Shown: positions 1-5,368 of the stretch, one piece after another
How the letters are laid out: each line of letters begins with the position of its first letter
How positions within the stretch are numbered: the stretch's first letter is position 1
Assembly: GCA_947165115.1 (NCBI GenBank)
Contig: CAMUZD010000083.1
Location: 1-7,185, forward strand
DNA: 7,185 bases
Source: an uncultured Clostridia bacterium
GTDB lineage: Bacteria; Bacillota; Clostridia; Oscillospirales; Acutalibacteraceae
Reading direction: 5' to 3'
Program-made: the position numbers and the translations under genes
Notes under the pieces: generated by a model
Told to the model about the DNA's origin: nothing
Database searches by the model: none
Seen by the model: the letters and a program-made list of their open reading frames with translations, nothing else

Positions 1-75
1 CGAAATTATTAAATTGAGGGGTGTGGCGCACGCATATTACGAGCGCAGCGAGTAAAAAAAGGTATTGTAGGGAAA

Positions 76-108
76 AACAGAAAAATCCCGCAGGGAGTTC
101 CCTGCGGG
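76..108 (-). terminator. Intrinsic terminator of the GntR-ABC-permease operon
   Basis: CCCGCAGGGA (87-96) and TCCCTGCGGG (99-108) are perfect 10-bp arms separated by two bases, so the loop is effectively a tetraloop. Read on the minus strand, the GC-rich stem is followed by ATTTTTCTGTTTTT, the U-rich tail of a Rho-independent terminator. It begins 15 nt past the permease stop codon. The plus-strand side lacks a good T-run, so it is probably one-directional. Confidence 0.9.
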
Positions 109-122
109 TGTCTTAATAGTAT

Positions 123-2474
123 TTATTCCGGCATATAGGCGAGGATGTAGTCGCCGTCGGCGAATTCGGCTTTTACGTAGTAACCGCTGCCGGCGTATGC
201 TACGGCGCGGATTCTTTTCTGAAGCTCGGCAATCTGCGACTTGTCGGTCACGACCGTTGAGTATGAAGGCATCTCCGTTCCGACGGCCTCCTCAGTTCCG
301 TCTGCCCAGTAAACGCTGAACTGATAATTCTTATCAACGAACTGCGCCGAAATCAGACCTGTAGAGGTGTCGTCCGGCGGAGTTTTGTCCGCGCCCTCAT
401 ATCTGCAGTAAGATATTTTTACAAAATCCTCTTTGTTTTCAAGATATTTCATCAGGCCGCGGCTTTCGAGGAAGGCGGCGGTATTTTTTGCCTGCGCGGT
501 TACCGGCAGAGTGCTGAGATTGGAGAAGAGGACATTGTTATCGTAGTATTTGAGATAGTCGCAGTCTTTGGCAATTTTAACATCCTCATCGTCCGCCGTC
601 TCATCCTCTTCGCCGTAGGACACGGTGAATTCCGGATCAATATAATTGTCATCCGGAGCGAAATCGCAGAGCGCGATATGACCCAGAATTTCGCCTTCGC
701 CGCCGAAATCAAGCGGGATTCCGCCGTCAATGATATCTTTTTCAACACACCTGAAAAGCTCCAGCGTCAACTCTTTATCGTTGAATAAATCCTTCGGTAT
801 CGTCATCGAGGAGAGATTCGGTGAGATAAGAAGCGGGCTCACCGTGCCGAGGCTCAGCAGGCGGTTTCCCAGCAGTGTTGCAGTGCCCTTGCGGTAAGCG
901 TCGGTCTGCATGAGCGCGGTCATTTTTTCAATCATGGTCTGACCTGCGTCTCTGTAAAGCCTCTCAACCTTTTTGCCGTTTTCGAGGGTGTATTCAAAGC
1001 GGACCGTATACATTCCGCGCTCCCCCTTGCCCGGCTCTTTCACGAGATTGTTGATTTCGAGAATCTTTTCAATATCTTCGGGCGAGTCGAATTCAAACAC
1101 TGCGCGGTCCGAGGACTGCTCCGCGGTTATTGAATCGATGGGCAGGCAGCCTGTTGCGCTGACGGAATCGCGAGTGTAGCGGAATTCCTGAAGCGCCGAG
1201 GGGAGGGAAATGGTTGCGGATTTTATGTTTTCCTTTTCGGGAAGCTTCGCGTAGGCGGCGTTTATGATGACGCCCGCGGTGAATACTATGGCGAGAAATA
1301 CGCAGATTTCAAGCGGCAGATGCCATATCCTTTTGCGGAAGGCCTTCGCCGAGCGGGTCAGGAAAAGATCCACAGCCATGTAGCCGACTGCCATGATAAT
1401 AACGCCCGCGAGGACGGTTATTACCCTGACCGCGCCGCGCGACAATTCGGAAGAATTTATCATCTGACCGATGACGGATGCGAGAAACGAGCCGACCGTT
1501 ACCACGCAGAAGCCTTCGAGCGCGGGGCTCGCGCCCATGAATCCGGCTTTTTCGGCCTTTCTGCGCGAGTGCAGATATTTTGCGACGCAGGCGATAACGA
1601 GGACAACCGCAAGAAATACAATGAATTTCACAAACGGCGGTCTGGGATAATCCTCACCGACCGACATATAGAGGGAGTCTGCGGCCGAGTGAATCGGGAA
1701 GAGATAATCCGCAAAGCCGAAAATTCTCTGACCGGGGCCCGCGACCATATCGCCGTTTACATCAAAGAAATTGATATTTGTATCGAATACCGCCGAATTC
1801 AGGAACGGCGAGCCGTGGGCGAAAACGGCGACAAGCGAATAAAACGCGTTTGAGAGCAGGCCGGGAGCGAGAACGCAGACCGAGCCCATGACTATACTCT
1901 CGAGAATCGAGCCGACCTGAACCATCGCGAATACATAGACGGTATAGGACCAGAGGAACACCGTGAAATGCGAGAGGCACAGGAAGGCGAAGGCCATCCA
2001 GAGCTCCTTTGAATTGCCGTAAAATCTGACATTGAAAAGCGCGGCAATAAGAAGCGGGATGACAACGCTTATTCCGATTATCGTCGCGACCGCGAGATAC
2101 CTCGCGCCGAAAAGCTTATTTCTCGAGATGCCGAGCGAATAGCGGACATTCACGGTCGGGCGGAGCATCATGAAGCCGAATGAATAGAGAGCGAGTGCAA
2201 GCCCTGCCGCAATCAGTATAAAAGTGTAGAGATAAGCAAGTATGCTCGCATCGGAGCCCGAAACGAATACGAACTGCACGTTCGCTCTGAGCGACTGCGC
2301 GAACGCCGCATCGCCTGATGCGAGAGCGGAGCGGTAGCTGAAAAAGCGCGGAATGATTTCGCCGAAAACAAACAGAGCGGCCAGAATCAGCGGAATCGGG
2401 ACTGCCAGGAAGCGCTTTATCATTTCGCGGTAAGTGAATCCGAAAGGATTAAGAGAAGATTTCCGTGAAGTCAT
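123..2474 (-). CDS. ABC transporter permease with large C-terminal extracytoplasmic domain
   Basis: This 783-residue protein is the predicted membrane partner of the ATPase encoded just upstream. Hydrophobic segments lie at about residues 22-42, 77-103, 127-147, 161-185, 190-217, 281-300, 320-338, 349-371 and 386-408. Basic loops (around 104-125, 299-310, 373-383) fit nine membrane passes with the N-terminus inside and residues 409-783 outside. That outer region is soluble, contains an acidic stretch at 620-631, and holds two similar motifs (about 462-508 and 743-781). The longer reading frame opens with TTG at 2498. I chose ATG at 2474 because GGAGGG (2483-2488) lies 8 nt upstream; the start then overlaps the ATPase gene by 26 nt. 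Related Firmicutes permeases sit in YtrA-type GntR cassettes tied to envelope stress or antimicrobial response. I recall a C-terminal family called DUF6449 in such proteins but could not check it. The substrate is unknown. Confidence 0.82.
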   Translation of the reverse strand: MTSRKSSLNPFGFTYREMIKRFLAVPIPLILAALFVFGEIIPRFFSYRSALASGDAAFAQSLRANVQFVFVSGSDASILAYLYTFILIAAGLALALYSFGFMMLRPTVNVRYSLGISRNKLFGARYLAVATIIGISVVIPLLIAALFNVRFYGNSKELWMAFAFLCLSHFTVFLWSYTVYVFAMVQVGSILESIVMGSVCVLAPGLLSNAFYSLVAVFAHGSPFLNSAVFDTNINFFDVNGDMVAGPGQRIFGFADYLFPIHSAADSLYMSVGEDYPRPPFVKFIVFLAVVLVIACVAKYLHSRRKAEKAGFMGASPALEGFCVVTVGSFLASVIGQMINSSELSRGAVRVITVLAGVIIMAVGYMAVDLFLTRSAKAFRKRIWHLPLEICVFLAIVFTAGVIINAAYAKLPEKENIKSATISLPSALQEFRYTRDSVSATGCLPIDSITAEQSSDRAVFEFDSPEDIEKILEINNLVKEPGKGERGMYTVRFEYTLENGKKVERLYRDAGQTMIEKMTALMQTDAYRKGTATLLGNRLLSLGTVSPLLISPNLSSMTIPKDLFNDKELTLELFRCVEKDIIDGGIPLDFGGEGEILGHIALCDFAPDDNYIDPEFTVSYGEEDETADDEDVKIAKDCDYLKYYDNNVLFSNLSTLPVTAQAKNTAAFLESRGLMKYLENKEDFVKISYCRYEGADKTPPDDTSTGLISAQFVDKNYQFSVYWADGTEEAVGTEMPSYSTVVTDKSQIAELQKRIRAVAYAGSGYYVKAEFADGDYILAYMPE

Positions 2475-3348
2475 AATCCGAGCCCTCCATTTCTTCAAGA
2501 AATACCTCTTCGAGAGTGAGCGGGAATTTTTCGAGCAGCAGTGGATTCATCGCCCTGAGTTTCGCCTCGTTTTCCTCTTCGTCACCCTTGAGAGAAAGAG
2601 TTATCATCTTGCCGTCGCCCTTGAATTTTCTGATATCGAAGCCCTCAAAATCGGCTTCGGTTTTTTCCGTTTCAAAGGCGAGGCGGAATTTGCATCTGTC
2701 CGCGCCCGCTTCGTCAACCGAGCATTCGAGCGCGATTTTTCTGCCGTTTATCAGAGCGACGCGGTCGCAGATATCGGCAATCTCGTGAAGATAATGCGAC
2801 GAAATAAGCACAGAGCAGTCCGTCTGCGCGGCGTAGTCGAGCAGCATACTGTTCATCTTGCTCCTGACCGCGGGGTCAAGCCCGTCAAAAGCCTCGTCGA
2901 GCAGCAGGACAGAGGGCTTCGCGCTCATGCCGATTATCATTATCGCCTGGCGCAGCATTCCCTTTGAGAATGAGCCGAGTTTTGCATTTTTATCGAGCGA
3001 AAATACGCCGCAGAGCTTATCGAGCATATCGAAATCGTAGTCCGGATAGTAGCCGGCATAAAACTGCGCGGTCTTGAGAAGCGAAGCGTATTTCGGATAC
3101 CACTGCTCATCCGAGAAATAAAACATCTTCTGCCTGATTCCGGGGCAGGTGAAGGTATCCGCTCCGTCGATTAGCGCCTGACCCGCGTCCGGTTTATAAA
3201 CGCCGGCAACGCATTTGATGAGAGTTGTCTTGCCCGCTCCGTTGAAGCCGACAAGGCCGTAGACCGAGCCGTTTTCTACTCTGAGCGAAATATCCTCAAC
3301 GGCGATATTTGCGCCGTATCCTTTGGTTAAATTCTTAATTTCAATCAT
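2449..3348 (-). CDS. ABC transporter ATP-binding protein (YtrB/CcmA-like)
   Basis: This 299-residue cytoplasmic ATPase should power the permease encoded downstream. Visible motifs in order: Walker A GFNGAGKTT (34-42), a Q-loop region FSDEQ (78-82), signature FSKGM (127-131) where classical transporters have LSGGQ, Walker B LLLDE (148-152) with catalytic Glu152, D-loop GLD (156-158) and switch His185 in SSH. The SKGM form of the signature is usual in Firmicutes exporters paired with GntR regulators, so I do not read it as inactivation. Residues past about 205 form a C-terminal extension, probably alpha/beta. ATG at 3348 is preceded by GGGGAGG (3355-3361) at 6 nt, and it overlaps the regulator's stop codon by 8 nt. 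The gene order regulator-ATPase-permease indicates one transporter under local control, exporting or sensing an unknown, possibly envelope-active, compound. Confidence 0.93.
   Translation of the reverse strand: MIEIKNLTKGYGANIAVEDISLRVENGSVYGLVGFNGAGKTTLIKCVAGVYKPDAGQALIDGADTFTCPGIRQKMFYFSDEQWYPKYASLLKTAQFYAGYYPDYDFDMLDKLCGVFSLDKNAKLGSFSKGMLRQAIMIIGMSAKPSVLLLDEAFDGLDPAVRSKMNSMLLDYAAQTDCSVLISSHYLHEIADICDRVALINGRKIALECSVDEAGADRCKFRLAFETEKTEADFEGFDIRKFKGDGKMITLSLKGDEEENEAKLRAMNPLLLEKFPLTLEEVFLEEMEGSDYDFTEIFS
2483..2488 (-). promoter_or_regulatory. Ribosome binding site fixing the ATG start of the permease gene
   Basis: GGAGGG lies inside the end of the ATPase gene, 8 nt before ATG at 2472-2474. 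The TTG at 2498 that would extend the protein by eight residues lies upstream of this site, so the ATG is preferred. The position inside the upstream gene suggests translational coupling. Confidence 0.8.
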
Positions 3349-3715
3349 TGTTATCCTCCCCGTAAACGGAGAAAAGAATCTCCCTTATTTCCTCCTGCGT
3401 CACGCCCACGGATTTTGCGTTTTCGAAAGCGTCGGCAATGTTCCTTTTTGCCTTGGCCGTGACAGCCTCGCCCTCGAGGGCCGATTTGCTCACGAAGCTT
3501 CCGATGCCCGGCACCGTGTAGATTACGCCCGCGGCCTCGAGCTCCGCGAAAGCCTTCTTGACCGTGTTTACGTTCACGGACGCCTCGGCGGTAATCGAGC
3601 GGATTGAGGGCAGCTGGGAATCAGCGGGGTATATCCCGAGCCTGATGCAGGTGATTATCTGATTTTTGATCTGCTCATAGACAGGGATTCTGCTGAGCTT
3701 ATCGACAAGAATCAA
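3341..3715 (-). CDS. GntR-family transcriptional regulator, YtrA subfamily
   Basis: This predicted 124-residue regulator has an N-terminal winged helix-turn-helix (about residues 10-77) carrying the GntR hallmark LPSIRS (36-41), the recognition helix region VNVNTVKKAF and the wing GVIYTVPGIGSFVS. It is followed by a helical tail of about 45 residues. The short tail without a ligand-binding FadR or UTRA domain is typical of the YtrA subfamily, which is about this length and usually controls an adjacent ABC transporter. The start is TTG at 3715, with GGGAGG (3723-3728) at 7 nt. A longer frame opening with GTG at 3796 would begin at the predicted transcription start, inside the operator and without a ribosome site, and would add 27 residues lacking family similarity. 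The gene is first in the operon, so autoregulation is likely. Confidence 0.92.
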   Translation of the reverse strand: MILVDKLSRIPVYEQIKNQIITCIRLGIYPADSQLPSIRSITAEASVNVNTVKKAFAELEAAGVIYTVPGIGSFVSKSALEGEAVTAKAKRNIADAFENAKSVGVTQEEIREILFSVYGEDNND

Positions 3716-3722
3716 TGGACCG

Positions 3723-3728
3723 CCTCCC
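3723..3728 (-). promoter_or_regulatory. Ribosome binding site fixing the TTG start of the GntR gene
   Basis: The minus strand reads GGGAGG followed by 7 nt and TTG (3713-3715), and the frame continues as I-L-V-D-K-L. This is the strongest Shine-Dalgarno match near the 5' end of the gene. It places the start where YtrA-type proteins normally begin. Confidence 0.85.
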
Positions 3729-3747
3729 GTCTTATACGAATTCCGAC

Positions 3748-3771
3748 CTGATGATTCTCCGGTTTCATCAG
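3748..3771. repeat. Inverted repeat in the leader of the GntR operon
   Basis: CTGATGA (3748-3754) and TCATCAG (3765-3771) are perfect 7-bp arms around a 10-nt loop. The repeat lies between the predicted transcription start and the ribosome site of the GntR gene, so it would form a modest hairpin in the mRNA leader. It could also be a protein-binding site. No T-run follows it, so it is not a terminator. Confidence 0.5.
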
Positions 3772-3802
3772 ATAGGTGTGCTATGTGTGATATCACACCT
3801 AT
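3772..3802. promoter_or_regulatory. Candidate GntR operator (nested palindrome)
   Basis: ATAGGTGTG (3772-3780) and CACACCTAT (3794-3802) form perfect 9-bp arms with a 13-bp spacer. Within the same stretch GTGTGATATCACAC (3785-3798) is a perfect 14-bp palindrome, so the right-hand CACAC is shared by both symmetries. The site starts immediately downstream of the predicted -10 box and spans the expected transcription start, as expected for a repressor site. That the adjacent GntR protein binds it is inference from position and symmetry. Confidence 0.75.
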
Positions 3803-3831
3803 ATAGTAGCACCCGGTTCTGCGTTTGTCAA
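3803..3831 (-). promoter_or_regulatory. Promoter of the GntR-ABC-permease operon
   Basis: On the minus strand a perfect -35 box TTGACA (3826-3831) is followed by a 17-bp spacer and the -10-like TACTAT (3803-3808, four of six matches to TATAAT). Transcription would start near 3796, giving a leader of about 80 nt before the TTG start codon. The operator palindrome directly adjoins the -10 box. Confidence 0.8.
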
Positions 3832-3836
3832 CAGAA

Positions 3837-3853
3837 AAATGAAAAATTCATTT
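3837..3853. repeat. Short AT-rich inverted repeat in the divergent intergenic region
   Basis: AAATGAA (3837-3843) and TTCATTT (3847-3853) are perfect 7-bp arms around AAA. The repeat lies 5 bp upstream of the -35 box of the GntR operon and upstream of the plus-strand unit. It could be an operator for either direction or chance in AT-rich DNA. Confidence 0.35.
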
Positions 3854-3873
3854 CCGGTTCATAAAATTTGTTT

Positions 3874-3928
3874 TTGCAGTTGTATTTTATTTTAAGGTAT
3901 GTTAAACTTATAAGGTAAACCGTATAAA
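3874..3928 (+). promoter_or_regulatory. Probable promoter region of the DivIVA-like/SPase-like unit
   Basis: This AT-rich stretch before the small plus-strand gene holds several -10-like hexamers: TATGTT (3898-3903), TATAAG (3909-3914) and TATAAA (3923-3928). The best pairing I see is TTGCAG (3874-3879) with TATGTT at an 18-bp spacer, which is weak. A promoter is required here because the upstream operon runs the other way, but the exact boxes are uncertain. Confidence 0.4.
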
Positions 3929-3955
3929 ACGAATTTTCAGAAAGGACAAAATAAA

Positions 3956-4159
3956 ATGGAAAACAAAGATTTATTCCGCAGAGAAGCGGACGGCTACTGC
4001 CGCGAGGATGTTGAAAAATATATCGAGATGATTAAGGAAAAGTATAAGCAGGTCTATGACTACGCGACCAAGGTCAAGGCCGATAACGAAAAGCTCAAGA
4101 AGATTGCGCGCGCACTCTCCGAGGAGAACAAGGCGCTTCAGCAGAAGGCCGGCAACTGA
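3956..4159 (+). CDS. Small DivIVA-domain-like coiled-coil protein
   Basis: This 67-residue soluble, highly charged, mostly helical protein resembles the N-terminal domain of DivIVA. From Gly13-Tyr14, Val19 and Tyr30 fall at the same spacing as in the Bacillus subtilis DivIVA segment GYDEDEVNEF and its later Tyr, and a predicted coiled coil continues to about residue 63. It stops where full DivIVA proteins (about 160 residues or more) go on into the tetramerising C-terminal coiled coil. The residues aligned with the membrane-inserting Phe-Arg pair before Gly-Tyr are Ala11-Asp12, so membrane binding by the usual route is doubtful. AAAGGA (3941-3946) lies 9 nt before ATG. It is followed 38 nt later by the SPase-like membrane gene, so the two are probably co-transcribed. 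It could be an adaptor recruited to the division site or to its membrane partner; the function is unknown. Confidence 0.8.
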   Translation: MENKDLFRREADGYCREDVEKYIEMIKEKYKQVYDYATKVKADNEKLKKIARALSEENKALQQKAGN

Positions 4160-4197
4160 TTATTTCAAGAAATTACTAGCGAAAGGCAGTCCCGATT

Positions 4198-5205
4198 ATG
4201 GATGCTTTCAGACTTTTGAGTATAGATGAGCTCGATGAGCTCTTTGTGGCCGAAAGAAAAAAGAACGAGGCGCCCGCTCCCGCGAAGGACAGTCTGATTC
4301 CCGATATGGAGCAGTCCGCGCCCGAAGAAATTGATCTTCTCGGCGGTTTTGATTTTGATTCGCCCGAGAGCGCTCCGGCCGAAGCTTTTGTTCCGGCAGA
4401 GCCCGCGGCACCCGTTGCGCCCGCGGCGCCCGCAGTCGCTCCTCCGCCTCCGCTCTACGCTTCGCCCAAGATGAGCGAGGAACCCATCGAGCCTCTGCTC
4501 GACAGCGACGACCCCGCAAAGAAGGCGGCAGATATTTATGCCGAAGCCAAAGAGGAAGATGATGAGGAGAAAAAATCGAGCGTCGGCGCGATTATCGGCA
4601 AGGGCATCTGCATAGCCGTTCTCGTGCTCACCGTGCTCGTATTCATCGGCGGAAGCTTCATTTCCGTTTTCCTCGATACACAGCGCACCCTCGGCAAATA
4701 CGTATTCAGCACCCAGGCTGTTGATATCACAGGCGTTGAAGGCCTCAACGTCAATCTCAAGCACGGCGACCTGATTATCTCCGAAAAGATAGCGGGTTCC
4801 GAATATAAAAAGAACGATCTCGTTCCCGTCCCGAGCGCAACCGCGACAGGCTGCGACCTCACAGTCGTTGACGAAGCGCTTCCCGCAGAGGGAGGCAATG
4901 CCGAGCTCAGCCTCGTCAATATGGCAAATCCGAACGGCATCCCCGTCAGATACGGCAGCGACAAGGTCCTCGGCAGAGTGGTCTATTATGTGCCGATGAT
5001 AGCGGGGCTTATCGGAGTCGCGCTCCAGAATACGGTGCTTGTAATTATTATATTCATTATAATCGCGGTTCTCTGCTGCGCGCTGTTTGTCCTGATTGAC
5101 AAGATGCAGTCGAGAAAGAGCGTTGAGGATGAATATGACGAAGAGGAAGAAATTCCCGCGCAGGAGACCGGAACAGGCACAGGCGAAACCGAAACGCTTG
5201 AATAA
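4198..5205 (+). CDS. Membrane protein with a degenerate signal peptidase I-like domain
   Basis: This 335-residue protein has five parts: a helical N-terminus (about 1-22); an acidic, Pro/Ala-rich, probably disordered cytoplasmic segment (24-127); membrane segment 1 (about 131-157); a domain of about 105 residues (160-264); and membrane segment 2 (about 265-300), followed by an acidic tail. The middle domain resembles archaeal/SipW-type signal peptidases: LKHGDLIISEKI (187-198) matches the strand after the catalytic serine, YKKNDLV (203-209) matches the ykvGDii element, and KVLGRVVYYVPMIAG (256-270) matches the closing GKVv..iPyiG plus membrane helix. Where these enzymes have Ser-Met-x-Pro, this protein has Gly182-Leu-Asn-Val, and no His follows in the expected place, so it looks catalytically dead. 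The ribosome site is modest (AAAGG, 11 nt before ATG). The gene is downstream of the DivIVA-like gene and ends at a terminator. The fold assignment is inference from short motifs. Confidence 0.75.
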   Translation: MDAFRLLSIDELDELFVAERKKNEAPAPAKDSLIPDMEQSAPEEIDLLGGFDFDSPESAPAEAFVPAEPAAPVAPAAPAVAPPPPLYASPKMSEEPIEPLLDSDDPAKKAADIYAEAKEEDDEEKKSSVGAIIGKGICIAVLVLTVLVFIGGSFISVFLDTQRTLGKYVFSTQAVDITGVEGLNVNLKHGDLIISEKIAGSEYKKNDLVPVPSATATGCDLTVVDEALPAEGGNAELSLVNMANPNGIPVRYGSDKVLGRVVYYVPMIAGLIGVALQNTVLVIIIFIIIAVLCCALFVLIDKMQSRKSVEDEYDEEEEIPAQETGTGTGETETLE

Positions 5206-5215
5206 AAAATAAATC

Positions 5216-5247
5216 AAACAACCCTCCCGGAAGAGAGGGTTGTTTTT
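5216..5247. terminator. Intrinsic terminator between convergent units, probably bidirectional
   Basis: AAACAACCCTC (5216-5226) and GAGGGTTGTTT (5235-5245) form a perfect 11-bp stem with an 8-nt loop. On the plus strand the stem runs into TTTTT (5243-5247), 10 nt past the stop codon of the SPase-like gene. On the minus strand the stem is followed by GATTTATTTTTTATT, so it can also stop transcripts coming from purB, for which I see no nearer terminator. Confidence 0.88.
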
Positions 5248-5250
5248 GTA

Positions 5251-5266
5251 TCCGCCGTCAGGCGGA
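5251..5266. repeat. Small GC-rich hairpin TCCGCC-GTCA-GGCGGA
   Basis: Perfect 6-bp arms enclose a GTCA loop, 4 nt past the terminator's T-run. No T-run follows on either strand, so it is not a terminator by itself. It may be one end of the repeat-like material that fills the gap up to purB. Confidence 0.5.
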
Positions 5267-5300
5267 ATTATTGCTTACGCTTTATAATACGCCTTTTATT

Positions 5301-5327
5301 GAGATCCTTCGCTTCGCTCAGGATGAC
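5301..5327 (-). repeat. Interspersed intergenic repeat-like element (CCTGAGCGAAGCGAAGG type)
   Basis: The minus strand reads GTCATCCTGAGCGAAGCGA and continues AGGATCTC. I recognise this as the form of a short element scattered between genes in many bacterial genomes, including gut Firmicutes. ATCCT (5304-5308) and AGGAT (5320-5324) pair as the base of a hairpin. That it is multi-copy in this genome is expected from prior knowledge and is not shown by this window. Confidence 0.6.
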
Positions 5328-5338
5328 AATCATTATAA

Positions 5339-5368
5339 TTCTTAATTCTTAACTCTTAATTCTGAATT
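5339..5368. repeat. Period-7 tandem repeat abutting the purB stop codon
   Basis: Four consecutive 7-mers are visible: TTCTTAA (5339), TTCTTAA (5346), CTCTTAA (5353) and TTCTGAA (5360), followed by TT. The last two bases are part of the purB stop codon (5367-5369). Similar TTAATTC-rich tracts are often seen beside the CCTGAGCGAAGCGA-type element in gut bacteria. Confidence 0.65.

Noticed and set aside
2..55. Open plus-strand frame entering from the left edge and ending at TAA 53-55 (reads ...GVAHAYYERSE)
   Set aside because: It could be the tail of a convergent gene, but 17 residues without a recognisable family are not enough, and the stretch also has repeat-like character.
1320..1853. A 177-residue plus-strand frame inside the permease gene
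   Set aside because: It is composition-biased and has no domain or suitable start signal. It is opposite clear membrane segments of the permease.
2434..2967. A 177-residue plus-strand frame opposite the ABC ATPase
   Set aside because: It overlaps Walker B and signature coding on the other strand and shows no family features.
3716..3955. Possible riboswitch or small RNA in the 240-bp divergent region
   Set aside because: Apart from a promoter, an operator and short inverted repeats, I see no conserved aptamer core and no terminator/antiterminator pair.
4165..5217. A 350-residue minus-strand frame opposite the SPase-like gene, longer than the gene itself
   Set aside because: Its product is rich in Arg, Cys, His and Asn with no recognisable domain and no clear ribosome site. 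The plus-strand frame has membrane segments, a partner gene, a ribosome site and a terminator. The antisense frame is a by-product of strong codon bias.
5339..5368. CRISPR-like or other array in the period-7 tract
   Set aside because: The units are 7 nt, contiguous and without spacers, so this is a simple tandem repeat.
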